DNA of 64,000 bases from Streptomyces clavuligerus (GTDB lineage: Bacteria > Actinomycetota > Actinomycetes > Streptomycetales > Streptomycetaceae), in NCBI RefSeq assembly GCF_005519465.1, contig NZ_CP027858.1, forward strand, positions 3,844,001-3,908,000, given 5' to 3'. Each line of letters begins with the position of its first letter. Within the stretch, counting starts at the first letter, position 1. Below, in pieces: positions 34,465-43,095 of this stretch. The translations under genes were made by a program, and so were the position numbers. The notes beneath the pieces are model-generated. The model was not told the origin of the DNA and ran no database searches. It was given only the letters and a program-made list of their open reading frames with translations.

Positions 34465-36543
34465 ATGACCTGGCTCCGGGCGCTGAAGGAGACCGCCCGC
34501 GCGGGGCTCACCGTCGAGCGGCGGCGGTTGGAGCCGCTGGTGGCGTTGCGTGGGGCCGCAGGGCTGGCGGTCGTCGTCGGTGGAGCGCTCGCGCTGTTCG
34601 GGCCCGTGGTCGCGGTCAGCTCCGCGTTCGGGGCCTTTCAGGCGGCCATCGCCACCTATCAGCGCACCTGGCGGCCCCGGCCGCTGCTCGCGCTCGCCTC
34701 GGGCACCAGCCTCGCGGTCTCCACGTTCGTCGGCTATCTGGCGGCCGGCAGCCTTCCGCTCTTCGTTCTCGTGCTCGCGGCGTGGACCTTCGCCTCCGGG
34801 CTCGCCTGGGCCCTCGGCCCCACCGTCGGCGTCATCGCCGCCTCCAACGTGGCGATCATGCTCGTGACCGTCACCCTCCCGACCTCCGTCGCCACCGCCG
34901 CCGGACACGCCGCCGTGATCGCCGTCGGCGGCGGGGTGCAGGCGCTGCTCGTCCTGCTGTTCCCGGTGCGCCGCTGGGGCGCACAGCGGGACGCGCTCGC
35001 CGACGCGCTCGCGGCGGAGGCGGACTACGCGCGCAGGCTGCGGCACGATCCGACCGCGCCGTTCGACCCGGAGCCGCTGATGGTCGCGCGGAGCGCCGCC
35101 GCCGTCACCCCCTGGCAGGCCCGGCACCGGCCGGCGGAGCTGCACGGCGCCCGGGGGGTCGCCGAGCGCATCCGTCCGGTGCTGGCCTCGTTGGCCGATC
35201 CGGCGGTCGGCGTCCCCGAGGAGGGGCCGGAACGGGACCGCTGTCGCGAACTGCTGGGCGCCGCCGGTCAGGTGCTGGACGCGGCGGCGTACGCGATCCG
35301 GCACGGCACCCCCGTCCGCATCCCGCCCGGCGCGCTCGGCACCCTCAAGACCCCCGACACGCTGGAGCTGCTGGACGGCCCGGCCCGGAGGGCGTCGATC
35401 CGGCTCGCCGCCCTCCTCGACGACGTCGTGGAGCTGGCCCAGGGCGAACGGGGGGACGGAGGGGAACAACGGAGGGAAACGGAGGACGCTGCTCCGCACC
35501 GGGACCGGCCGCCGCTCCACCGGCTCGTCCCCGGCGCGCTCCGCCGGGTGCGGAAGGAACTGCGCCACGGCTCCCCGGTGCTGCGCCACGCCGTCCGGGC
35601 CTCGTCCGTCGTCTGCGCGGGCTATCTCCTCGGCGCCGCGCTGCCTCTCGGCCACGGCTACTGGGCGCCGATGACATCCGTCATGGTGATGCGGCCGGAC
35701 TTCTCCCAGACGTACGCCCGTTCCGTCGCCCGCTTCGGCGGCACACTCGTCGGGGTGGGGGTCGCCACCGCCGTGGTGCAGACCGCGCACCCCGATGTCC
35801 TGCTCTCCGGCGCCCTCGCCGTCCTCTGTGCCTTCGGCGTGTATCTCGTGATGCGCACCGGATACGCGGCGGTCAATGTCGGGATCTCGGCATATGTCGT
35901 CTTCCTGCTCGGCATGGCGGGCCAGGAGGCCGGGCAGACCGTGCCCGAACGCGTGCTGCTCACCCTGCTCGGCGGAGTGCTCGCGATGGTGTCGTACGCC
36001 GTGTACCCCGCCTGGGAGACGCCCCGCCTCCGGCACCGGCTCGCCGACTGGCTGAAAGCGGACGGTCGATACGCGGCGGCGGTCGTCGACCACTACGCGC
36101 GCCCCGCCGACCCCGACAGCCAGGAGATCCGCTCCTCGCTGCTCGCCGCGCGCGACGCCCGGATCGCCTGGCAGGACGCGCTCGCGCGGGCCGTGCACGA
36201 ACCGGTGCGCAGCCGGGGGCTGACCCGGGCGGCGACGGAGGCGGCGGAGCACGCGCTCGCGCAGTTGGGACGGAGCGCCATGCTGCTGGAGGCCCATCTC
36301 CCCGAGCACGGAGCGGTGCCGGTCCCGGCCGCGCGGGCGCTCGCGGAGGCGCTGCGGCAGGACACCGAACGCGCGGCGCGTGCGGTCCGGGAGCGGCGGA
36401 CCCCGCAGTGGGACCGGGTCCGGGCGGCCCTCGCCGCGTGGGAGGCCGCCGAGCACGAGCACCCCGTGCTCGGCGGCGGGGCCGCGCTGCTGGCGGAGGC
36501 GCTGGAGGAGCTGACCGACGCCCTGGACGATGGCCGGAATTAG
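34465..36543 (+). CDS. FUSC-family inner-membrane protein
   Basis: This 692-aa protein has two blocks of about five to six membrane helices (near residues 28-170 and 375-510) flanked by cytoplasmic helical regions. This is the fusaric-acid-resistance (FUSC) layout, with PMTSVMVMRPDFSQTYARSV as the conserved second-block motif. FUSC proteins are believed to export aromatic compounds or support the envelope. The Streptomyces substrate is unknown. ATG 34465 is the start. The gene stands alone, with the repeat region upstream and a minus-strand lipoprotein downstream. Confidence 0.9.
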   Translation: MTWLRALKETARAGLTVERRRLEPLVALRGAAGLAVVVGGALALFGPVVAVSSAFGAFQAAIATYQRTWRPRPLLALASGTSLAVSTFVGYLAAGSLPLFVLVLAAWTFASGLAWALGPTVGVIAASNVAIMLVTVTLPTSVATAAGHAAVIAVGGGVQALLVLLFPVRRWGAQRDALADALAAEADYARRLRHDPTAPFDPEPLMVARSAAAVTPWQARHRPAELHGARGVAERIRPVLASLADPAVGVPEEGPERDRCRELLGAAGQVLDAAAYAIRHGTPVRIPPGALGTLKTPDTLELLDGPARRASIRLAALLDDVVELAQGERGDGGEQRRETEDAAPHRDRPPLHRLVPGALRRVRKELRHGSPVLRHAVRASSVVCAGYLLGAALPLGHGYWAPMTSVMVMRPDFSQTYARSVARFGGTLVGVGVATAVVQTAHPDVLLSGALAVLCAFGVYLVMRTGYAAVNVGISAYVVFLLGMAGQEAGQTVPERVLLTLLGGVLAMVSYAVYPAWETPRLRHRLADWLKADGRYAAAVVDHYARPADPDSQEIRSSLLAARDARIAWQDALARAVHEPVRSRGLTRAATEAAEHALAQLGRSAMLLEAHLPEHGAVPVPAARALAEALRQDTERAARAVRERRTPQWDRVRAALAAWEAAEHEHPVLGGGAALLAEALEELTDALDDGRN

Positions 36544-36657
36544 CCGTTGCCGTACTGCCCCCGAGCCTGCACCGCCCCCGAGCCCGCCCCGTCGCGGCGC
36601 CGTCCCGTGTCAGCCGCCCCCGCCCGGACCGCGCCGCCGCCAGAGTGCCGCCCGTCG

Positions 36658-37077
36658 CTACCCCGTCTTGGCCAGCCGGTCCGTCAGCCCGTTGCCCCAG
36701 TCCACCACGAGGCCCGCTGCATCGGCGGACGCGACCGTTCCCATGGTGCGTCCCGACTCGGCGGAGCACTTCATCGCCAGCATGGTCGCGCCGTGGTCGG
36801 CCACCTCGCCGTCGCAGGAGGTGCCCTGTGCCGTCAGGGTGACCGCCGTGCCGGTGACGGTGACGTTCACACTGGTCCCGGCGGTCTTCCCGGCCCAGCT
36901 CCCCTGGAGCGAGGCGGAGTCCACCTTCCCCGGCGAACCGCCGGGTGCCGACGCCGACGCGGACGGAGACTGCTTCGTACCGCCGTCGCCCTTGTCGTCG
37001 TCCCCGCCGCAGCCCGTCAGGGCGAGCGCGGCGACGGCGGCGAGTCCGGTGGCGGCCAGAGAAGTACGTATACGCAC
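36658..37077 (-). CDS. Small secreted lipoprotein
   Basis: This 139-aa protein has a signal peptide ending in lipobox LALTGCG (Cys23), followed by an acidic, Ser/Ala/Gly-rich linker and a compact beta domain (SLQGSWAGKTAGTSVNVTV, then CDGEVADHG and AMKCSAESGRT) with two cysteines that may pair. GTG 37077 starts the frame. No named family is recognised. Similar lipoproteins occur in streptomycetes (from memory). It converges on the FUSC gene with 114 nt between them. Confidence 0.82.
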   Translation of the reverse strand: MRIRTSLAATGLAAVAALALTGCGGDDDKGDGGTKQSPSASASAPGGSPGKVDSASLQGSWAGKTAGTSVNVTVTGTAVTLTAQGTSCDGEVADHGATMLAMKCSAESGRTMGTVASADAAGLVVDWGNGLTDRLAKTG

Positions 37078-37526
37078 GGAACGCCCCTTGGTCGATGGTG
37101 ATCGGATGATCGTTCGATCCGCCGATCGGTGGAGAGATCCGCGCCAAGCTACCAGGGTGGCCTTCTGGGGCCTGTGAGATACGCAACTCCCCTGTGTGGG
37201 AGAGAATTCGGACTATCACGCGGGGACGCGCATCCCCCGTGGGCCCAGGAGCGTCTTTCATCGGTACAGAGGGATTCGACGTGGACGCGCCGGCCCGGAT
37301 GGCATCGTTCCGCGCCATGGGCGGCGGCCGGTGTCCACGGTCCCTCCGGTATCCGATACGCCACTGAACCGGCATGCGTCGACCCGGTAACGGGCTGTGC
37401 GTGTAACTGCGGCAACACCCCGCGTGCACGTGCATATGCCCGTGCTGACGCTCATGCATTGGCACGTGAATCAGAGCTATGATCCGGGACAGTTGACGAA
37501 TGCATCTTGTAGCCCGGGAGCGTCCT
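37078..37526. promoter_or_regulatory. Intergenic region with GTGCACGTGCA motif upstream of DUF397 gene
   Basis: This 449-nt gap has clustered GATC words near the lipoprotein start. Closer to the DUF397 gene it has TGCACGTGCATATGCCCG at 37425-37442, matching 16 of 18 bases of a site at 38567-38584 in the next divergent promoter. A further CACGTG lies at 37463-37468. GGGAG at 37516-37520 is the ribosome site for GTG 37527. No gene is seen. Confidence 0.55.
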
Positions 37527-37769
37527 GTGCACCACGCGTACAACGGCATGGCGGCCACCGAGCTGCGGGGGGTCGTCTGGCAGAAGAGCAAGCACAGCAA
37601 CTCCCAGGGTTCCTGCGTGGAGTTCGCCAGACTGCCCGGAGGGAATGTCGCGATGCGCAACTCACGGCACCCCGAGGGGCCCGCGCTCGTCTATACGCCC
37701 GCCGAGATCGAGGCGATGCTCCTGGGCGTCAAGGACGGGGAGTTCGACCATTTGATCGCCGGGGCCTGA
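37527..37769 (+). CDS. DUF397 domain protein
   Basis: This 80-aa protein has the DUF397 core VVWQKSKHSNSQGSCVEFA, then VAMRNSRHPEGPALVYTPAE. GTG 37527 is chosen for its GGGAG site. It is the small partner of the XRE/DUF5753 regulator encoded at 38800, but here the two are separated by the oppositely oriented HATPase gene. The set forms the classical actinobacterial XRE-DUF397-HATPase group. The function is regulatory in some homologues, and the mechanism is not settled. Confidence 0.9.
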   Translation: MHHAYNGMAATELRGVVWQKSKHSNSQGSCVEFARLPGGNVAMRNSRHPEGPALVYTPAEIEAMLLGVKDGEFDHLIAGA

Positions 37770-37844
37770 GCGCCGACGGCCGATGTCCGTCCGGAGCCGT
37801 ACGCGGCGACGGCCGTTCCGCCGAACGACCCATAAAGAAAAAGA

Positions 37845-37888
37845 GGGAGCGGCGGGCCCGCCCCCCGACAGCTGGGCCCGCCGCTCCC
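37845..37888 (-). terminator. Strong intrinsic terminator for the HATPase gene
   Basis: A perfect 15-bp stem (37845-37859 with 37874-37888, 14-nt loop) lies 26 nt past the HATPase stop. On the minus strand it is followed by a T-rich tract (complement of AAAGAAAAAGA at 37834-37844). It probably also stops DUF397 transcripts from the other side. Confidence 0.85.
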
Positions 37889-37914
37889 GGCTCCGCGGAA
37901 ACCGCCGCCGCGCG

Positions 37915-38424
37915 CTAGTTCCCGTTCTGTCCGATCCGGAACAGCGCCCAGACGACCTTGCCGTGCAGGGCTCCGGCGAGCGGGTGCCAGCCCCAGCCGT
38001 CGCTGAACGCTTCGACCAGGAACAGTCCCCGGCCCGACTCCGCGGTCCCCCTGGGGTCGGGGAACGCCCCGTCCTCCCCGCCGGGCGACTCCGGACTCGG
38101 ATCGCGTACCGCGCACACCAGCCGCCCCGGCCAGCGCATCAGATGCAGCCGTACCGGGGGGTCCTGCGCCCCGTGCGGCGGCTCGCTGGGCAGGGCGTGC
38201 CGCAGTGCGTTGGTGACCAGCTCGGACACCACCAGCGCGATGTCGTCGGAGCGGTCCCCGAGGCTCCACTCGCCCAGTGTCGTCACCGTGAACTGCCGCG
38301 CCCCGCGCACCGCTTCATAGCGGGCGGGCAGGGTGCACGACGCCGAGCTGGAGATCTGTGCGGGGTCCCTGGCGGGAAGGCCCTGCCGTAACGGCGCGAG
38401 CATGGTCGATCCATTCGTTCCCAT
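37915..38424 (-). CDS. HATPase-type regulatory ATP-binding protein
   Basis: This 169-aa GHKL ATPase has the N box LVVSELVTNALRHA and the G box TAESGRGLFLVEAFSDGWGW. It is a single-domain protein of the SpoIIAB/RsbW-like type found next to XRE and DUF397 genes. ATG 38424 has GGGAG 8 nt upstream. It diverges from the XRE gene across 375 nt and is terminated by a strong hairpin. It is paralogous in design to 11353-11844 in the island. Confidence 0.88.
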   Translation of the reverse strand: MGTNGSTMLAPLRQGLPARDPAQISSSASCTLPARYEAVRGARQFTVTTLGEWSLGDRSDDIALVVSELVTNALRHALPSEPPHGAQDPPVRLHLMRWPGRLVCAVRDPSPESPGGEDGAFPDPRGTAESGRGLFLVEAFSDGWGWHPLAGALHGKVVWALFRIGQNGN

Positions 38425-38799
38425 GCGAGGCACTCCCGGGGGAATCGCGGCTGTGGTGCGACTGGGCAACAACGGCACAACGTCAACAACGGGCAACAAC
38501 ACGGACGAGCACGCAGAAGCGGTGAGGACCATGGTTCCGAATGCGTCAGGCAGATGCAAGGGCAGATGCACGTGCACGTGCCCGCCATGTCCATCTCCAT
38601 CACAGTTCTGGGTGATATCTTTCGCGGATCTCTTCCATGGCTTCCCCAAGGGCTTCCCATTTCCGTAACGGTCCGAGTACGCCCCGAAGTGATTTGGTGG
38701 CAGAATCCCGCACTTGAGGTTCAGGGGGTGCCTCAGTCTGTAGAGGGTCTGTAGAGGAACCGAACGAGACGGATGACGAGGATGGGGAGGGTTGGAGTC
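38425..38799. promoter_or_regulatory. Divergent promoter with TGCACGTGCA site
   Basis: This 375-nt region between the HATPase and XRE genes holds the 18-nt site 38567-38584 shared with the DUF397 promoter, preceded by a direct repeat GGCAGATGCA (38550-38558 region and 38561-38570). The repeat and the palindromic TGCACGTGCA are candidate binding sites for the adjacent XRE regulator. There is no gene here. Confidence 0.55.
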
Positions 38800-39681
38800 G
38801 TGACCGCAGCCGAGTCGTGGGCCGAGGGTCCGGGTGGGGGTTCCGTGGTGCGGCGCATCCTGTTGGGCTCGCAGCTCCGGAGACTGCGCGAGTCGCGTGG
38901 CATCACCCGGGAGGCTGCGGGCTACTCGATCCGCGCATCGGAATCAAAGATCAGCCGTATGGAGTTGGGGCGGGTGAGCTTCAAGGCGCGGGACGTGGAG
39001 GATCTGCTCACGCTCTACGGGGTGGCCGACGAGGCGGAGCGCCAGGCGCTGCTCGGCCTTGCCAAGGAGGCCAATGTCGCCGGGTGGTGGCACAGCTACA
39101 GCGACGTTCTTCCAGGCTGGTTTCAGACATATGTGGGACTGGAGGCGGCGGCCTCCCATATCCGCCTCTACGAGGTGCAGTTCGTGCACGGTCTGCTCCA
39201 GACCGAGTCGTACGCCCACGCCGTGGTCGCCCGCGGAATGCCCAACGCGCCCCGGGAGGAGATCGACCGCCGGGTCGCCCTGCGGCTCGAACGGCAGAAG
39301 CTGCTCGTCTCCGAGCGGGCCCCGCGGCTGCACGCCATTCTCGACGAGGCGGCGCTGCGCCGTCCCTATGGTGACCGCGCCGTGATGCAGGGGCAGTTGC
39401 GGCATCTCATCGAGATCTCCGAGCAGCCCAATGTCACGCTCCAGATCATGCCCTTCAGCTTTGGCGGGCATGCGGGCGAGAGCGGTGCTTTCGCGATGCT
39501 GCGCTTCCCCGAGTCGGATCTGTCGGACATCGTCTATCTGGAACAGCTCACCAGCGCGCTCTATCTCGACAAGCGCGAAGAGGTGGCCCAGTACGAGAAG
39601 GTCATGACGCGGCTGGAGGAGGACAGTCCGGACGCCGCGGAAAGCCGGGATCTTCTGCGTGGTCTTCTTCAACTTACCTAG
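38800..39681 (+). CDS. XRE-family regulator with DUF5753 domain
   Basis: This 293-aa regulator has an N-terminal HTH (about residues 18-60: LGSQLRRLRESRGITREAAG, then RASESKISRMELGRV) and a DUF5753 domain (VHGLLQTESYAHAVV, then VTLQIMPFSFGGHAGESGAF). GTG 38800 is chosen with GGGGAGG 9 nt upstream. ATG 38773 is possible. It resembles WhiJ-like regulators controlling differentiation. With the HATPase and DUF397 genes it forms the second such set in the window. The short palindrome TGCACGTGCA in both neighbouring promoters suggests joint autoregulation (inference). Confidence 0.92.
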   Translation: MTAAESWAEGPGGGSVVRRILLGSQLRRLRESRGITREAAGYSIRASESKISRMELGRVSFKARDVEDLLTLYGVADEAERQALLGLAKEANVAGWWHSYSDVLPGWFQTYVGLEAAASHIRLYEVQFVHGLLQTESYAHAVVARGMPNAPREEIDRRVALRLERQKLLVSERAPRLHAILDEAALRRPYGDRAVMQGQLRHLIEISEQPNVTLQIMPFSFGGHAGESGAFAMLRFPESDLSDIVYLEQLTSALYLDKREEVAQYEKVMTRLEEDSPDAAESRDLLRGLLQLT

Positions 39682-39814
39682 TACGGACGTATAGTGACGT
39701 CACATCAGGCAACGCACTTTGTGAGGCTCTGACGTTCTGACGTTCTGGAGTTCTGACCTTCCGCGGGGGCCCGGGCGGCCCTGAAGGTTCCGACGGGTAA
39801 GGGAATCGGTTCAT

Positions 39815-41272
39815 ATGTCCTTGTTCACCGATCTGGCCTACCAGTACATCGATGGCGAGTGGAGGCCCGGGACCGGCTCCTGGGACATCATCGATTTCAA
39901 TCCGTACGACGGAGAGAAACTGGCCTCCATAACCGTCGCCACCGCCGCCGAGGTCGATCAGGCGTACCGGGCGGCCGAGCGGGCACAGGTGGCCTGGGGC
40001 GAGACCAACCCGTACGGCCGCCGGGCGGTCTTCGAGAACGCGCTGCGGATCATCGAGGAGCGCGAGCAGGAGATCACCGAGGCCATCATCGCGGAGCTGG
40101 GCGGCACCCGCACCAAGGCCGCCTTCGAACTCCATCTGGCCAAGGAATTCCTGCGCGAGGCGATTCAGCTCGCGCTCCGTCCCGAGGGCCGGATTCTCCC
40201 GTCCCCGGTGGACGGCAAGGAGAACCGGGTCTACCGGCTGCCGGTCGGTGTCGTCGGTGTCATCAGCCCGTTCAACTTCCCCTTCCTGCTCTCCATCAAG
40301 TCGGTCGCGCCCTCGCTCGCCCTCGGCAACGGAGTCGTTCTCAAGCCGCACCAGAACACCCCCATCTGCGGTGGCGCGCTGGTGGGCAAGGTATTCGAGG
40401 ACGCCGGTCTGCCGCCCGGTCTGCTGAATGTCGTCATCACCGATATCGCCGAGATCGGGGACGCGCTGATCGAGCACCCGGTGCCGAAGGCCATCTCCTT
40501 CACCGGTTCCGACAAGGTCGGTCAGCATGTCGCCACGGTCTGCGCCGCGAATTTCAAGCGCGCGATCCTGGAACTGGGCGGGAACAGCGCCCTCATCGTG
40601 CTGGACGACGCGGATATCGACTACGCGGTCGACGCCGCCGTCTTCAGCCGCTTCGTCCATCAGGGGCAGGTCTGCATGGCGGCCAACCGCGTCCTGGTGG
40701 ACCGCGCGGTGGAGCGGGAGTTCACCGAGAAGTTCGTCGCCAAGGTGCGCACGCTGAGAGTGGGCGACCCGGCCGACCCGTCGACCCATATCGGCCCGCT
40801 GATCAACTCCCGGCAGGCGGACGCCGTCACGGCGCTCGTCGAGCAGACCCTGGCGGCGGGGGCCACCGCGCTGCTGCGGGGTGGTTCCGAGGGCAATCTC
40901 GTCGAGCCCTCGGTGCTCACCGGGATCGCCACCGACTCCCCCGTCCTCGGGCAGGAGATATTCGGCCCGGTGGCGCTGATCGTGCCCTTCGACGGGGAGG
41001 AGGAGGCGATCACGATCGCCAACGACACCCCCTACGGGCTGAGCGGGGCCGTCCACACCGCCGATATCGAGCGCGGGGTGCGGATCGCCAAGCGGATCAA
41101 CACCGGGATGATCCACATCAATGACTCCACCGTCCACGACGAGCCGATCGTGCCCTTCGGCGGCGAGAAGCACTCCGGCAGCGGCCGGCTGAACGGCGAG
41201 TCGATGATCGAGGCGTTCACCACCCAGAAGTGGATCTCGGTCCAGCACGGCCGCTCCCGTTTTCCCTTCTGA
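39815..41272 (+). CDS. Aldehyde dehydrogenase (benzaldehyde/vanillin dehydrogenase-like)
   Basis: This 485-aa NAD(P)-dependent enzyme has general base Glu253 (LELGGNSA), nucleophile Cys287 (QGQVCMAA), the ISPFNFPF coenzyme-site motif and EIFGPV, near the usual family length. Sequence character (QNTPICGG, VHDEPIVPFGG with HSGSGRLNGE) points to the benzaldehyde/vanillin dehydrogenase branch, oxidising aromatic aldehydes to acids. It stands alone downstream of the XRE regulator and is followed by two hairpins. No aromatic-degradation genes are adjacent. Confidence 0.92.
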   Translation: MSLFTDLAYQYIDGEWRPGTGSWDIIDFNPYDGEKLASITVATAAEVDQAYRAAERAQVAWGETNPYGRRAVFENALRIIEEREQEITEAIIAELGGTRTKAAFELHLAKEFLREAIQLALRPEGRILPSPVDGKENRVYRLPVGVVGVISPFNFPFLLSIKSVAPSLALGNGVVLKPHQNTPICGGALVGKVFEDAGLPPGLLNVVITDIAEIGDALIEHPVPKAISFTGSDKVGQHVATVCAANFKRAILELGGNSALIVLDDADIDYAVDAAVFSRFVHQGQVCMAANRVLVDRAVEREFTEKFVAKVRTLRVGDPADPSTHIGPLINSRQADAVTALVEQTLAAGATALLRGGSEGNLVEPSVLTGIATDSPVLGQEIFGPVALIVPFDGEEEAITIANDTPYGLSGAVHTADIERGVRIAKRINTGMIHINDSTVHDEPIVPFGGEKHSGSGRLNGESMIEAFTTQKWISVQHGRSRFPF

Positions 41273-41346
41273 GGCCCGCTGCACCTGCTGAAGCCTGCTG
41301 GGGCTCGCCGACGGCGGACCAGCCCTTCGGCGGCGGACCAGCCCTC

Positions 41347-41435
41347 GGGCGCTGCGGCGGACCGCCGCAGCGCCCGGCGCCTGAGCACCCCGGCGACCCA
41401 GGGCCCTTGCGGACAGCTCCCGTCCGCAAGGGCCC
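41347..41435 (+). terminator. Double hairpin after aldehyde dehydrogenase
   Basis: Two stable inverted repeats follow the gene: GC-rich arms 41347-41360/41362-41375, and a perfect 14-bp stem 41401-41414/41422-41435 with a 7-nt loop. Upstream, a direct repeat GGCGGACCAGCCCT occurs twice near 41314-41345. The second hairpin is the more likely terminator. Confidence 0.75.
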
Positions 41436-41526
41436 CTAGTGTGGGCGAGGTCGGCAGGGGAGGCGTCAGCCGTCCCCTGGAAGCTGCGGGCCGCCCCCTC
41501 CGGGCGGCGGGTGAAGGGTGGACATC

Positions 41527-42069
41527 ATGGTCACGTTGGTACCGGCGGAAGCGCCCGGCGACGAGCGCGGGGCGCTGCTCGCCTTCGTGGAGGCACAGCG
41601 CGGGGGCCTGCGCCGCTCGGTCGTCGGGCTCGGCGAGGAACAGGCCGCGAGCCGCCCCACCGCCAGTGGGCTGTCGCTCTCCGGGCTGCTGAAGCATGTC
41701 GCCGAGATGGAGCTGAACTGGCTGCGGCTGGCCCAACAGCGGCCGAACGAGCGGTATGACTCCGGGCGCACCTGGGAGGAGGGGTTCCGCCTCACCGAGG
41801 ACGAGTCGGTCGCGTCGGTGCTGGAGTTCTGGGACGGGGTGGTCCGGGAGACCGAGGAGTTCGTCCGCTCCCTGCCCGGCCTGGACGACACCTTCCCGCT
41901 GCCGCCCGCGCCCTGGTTCCCCGAGGACGGCCGGGTCTCGATGCGCTGGATGCTGCTCCACCTGGTCGAGGAGTACGCGCGGCACGCCGGGCACGCGGAC
42001 ATCATCCGGGAGTCGCTGGACGGGAGGACGGCGCTGGAACTGGTCGCCCTGGAGCGCGGCGAGGGCTGA
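41527..42069 (+). CDS. DinB-like (DUF664) protein
   Basis: This 180-aa protein has the DinB/YfiT four-helix fold with a potential metal triad: His near LLKHVAEMELNWL, and LLHLVEEYARHAGHADIIRE with two His. DUF664/DinB members include thiol-dependent transferases, for instance mycothiol-dependent ones, in actinobacteria. The start is ATG 41527 (or GTG 41518). It converges on the VOC gene at 42164, with a hairpin between. The substrate is unknown. Confidence 0.88.
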   Translation: MVTLVPAEAPGDERGALLAFVEAQRGGLRRSVVGLGEEQAASRPTASGLSLSGLLKHVAEMELNWLRLAQQRPNERYDSGRTWEEGFRLTEDESVASVLEFWDGVVRETEEFVRSLPGLDDTFPLPPAPWFPEDGRVSMRWMLLHLVEEYARHAGHADIIRESLDGRTALELVALERGEG

Positions 42070-42120
42070 GGCGGGGACGGTCGGCGCGGCCCCGGGGCCG
42101 CCCCGGGCCCGGACGCCGGC

Positions 42121-42163
42121 CGGAACCGGACGGGTCGCGGGTGCCCCGGCCCGTCCGGTTCCG
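42121..42163. terminator. Bidirectional hairpin between DinB and VOC genes
   Basis: Perfect 14-bp arms 42121-42134 and 42150-42163 around a 15-nt loop lie directly at the end of the VOC gene and about 50 nt past the DinB stop. They probably serve both converging transcripts. Confidence 0.75.
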
Positions 42164-42907
42164 TCAGCCCGGTTCCGTCAGCTCCGCCAGCCGCGCCAGG
42201 CTGTCCGCCGCCTCGGCCCGTTCCTCGTCCGTGAACCCCGCCGGGTCGATCGCCGCCGCCCGCTCCAGACGGTCCGCCGCCCCGTCCTCGCCGAGGCGCT
42301 GGGCGACATCCGCGCGCAGCACCAGCAGCCGCAGCCGCTGCACGGGGGTCGGCCCCGCCCCGGTCCCCGCTTCCGCGGCTTCCGCCGCCCGTTCGAGCGC
42401 GTGGTCGACGATTTTCGCCGCGCCGAGCAGATCCTGCTTGGAGTCCACATAGAGGTCCGCCAGATGCAGGGCCCGCGCATACGTCTCCCGCGGTACCGGC
42501 CGATGGCTTCCGTCCTCGCTGAACGGCTGACCCACCCGAATGCTGTTGCCGGTGGGGTCGGTCAGCAGAAACTGCCGCACCCCGTACGACATGTTCTTCA
42601 GTGGCCCGATCCGGGGCAGCCCCCGGGAGGGCACCTTTCCATAGGCTTTTCTCAGGCCCGCGCGGAACGTGTCGTACAGCCCGTCCACGTCGTCCGTGAG
42701 GATGTAGCAGCCGGAGTACGCCTCGGCCGGGTCGTACTCCTTGATGCCGAAGAACTGGAGCTCCACCTCGCCGCGGGAGACGACGGCGTACGCGTAGGGG
42801 CTCTTCTGGTGGAACGTCAGCTCGAAGCCGAGGGCTGTGTAGAAGTCCACCACCGGCTGGAGCAGCCGTGACTGACAGGGGAGGAGCGGGATGGTCTTCT
42901 CGGTCAT
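42164..42907 (-). CDS. VOC-fold protein with C-terminal helical repeat part
   Basis: This 247-aa protein has an N-terminal vicinal-oxygen-chelate (glyoxalase/bleomycin-resistance-like) domain, with a FYTALGFELTF start, YAVVSRGEVELQFFG and FLLTDPTGNSIRVGQP end, about 125 residues. A helical C-terminal tail of about 100 residues (RALHLADLYVDSKQDLLGAA onward) resembles a TPR pair. ATG 42907 is the start. It diverges from a PadR regulator and two TCAAA(N)TTGA boxes lie between. This suggests a stress- or drug-induced VOC protein under PadR control (inference). No metal or ligand is known. Confidence 0.88.
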   Translation of the reverse strand: MTEKTIPLLPCQSRLLQPVVDFYTALGFELTFHQKSPYAYAVVSRGEVELQFFGIKEYDPAEAYSGCYILTDDVDGLYDTFRAGLRKAYGKVPSRGLPRIGPLKNMSYGVRQFLLTDPTGNSIRVGQPFSEDGSHRPVPRETYARALHLADLYVDSKQDLLGAAKIVDHALERAAEAAEAGTGAGPTPVQRLRLLVLRADVAQRLGEDGAADRLERAAAIDPAGFTDEERAEAADSLARLAELTEPG

Positions 42908-42920
42908 GCGGTCAGGGTAG

Positions 42921-42949
42921 TCAAAATTGAGTAGAGTGGTCAAAGTTGA
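42921..42949. promoter_or_regulatory. Candidate PadR operator: two TCAAANTTGA boxes
   Basis: TCAAAATTGA at 42921-42930 and TCAAAGTTGA at 42940-42949 differ in one base and are spaced 19 bp, about two helical turns, on the same face. They lie 14 nt upstream of the VOC start. The GC-poor patch stands out from its background. Binding by the PadR protein encoded at 43096 is inferred from position. Confidence 0.6.
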
Positions 42950-43095
42950 TCAGTGAAGGGCTGCCGGGCGGGCCGACGGGGATCATGGAGCGGCCCGTGC
43001 GCGGAGCGCCGGGTGGGAAACGCCCGGGAAACCGGAAAAATATGAAAAGCGCGGGGAAACGCGGGGGAAGCGAGAGAAAGGGAGGCCATCGGCCG

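Noticed and set aside
33894..36842. A 982-codon plus-strand frame over the FUSC gene
   Set aside because: It is a different frame of the FUSC gene, with Arg/Pro-rich shadow composition. The FUSC frame has clear membrane helices.
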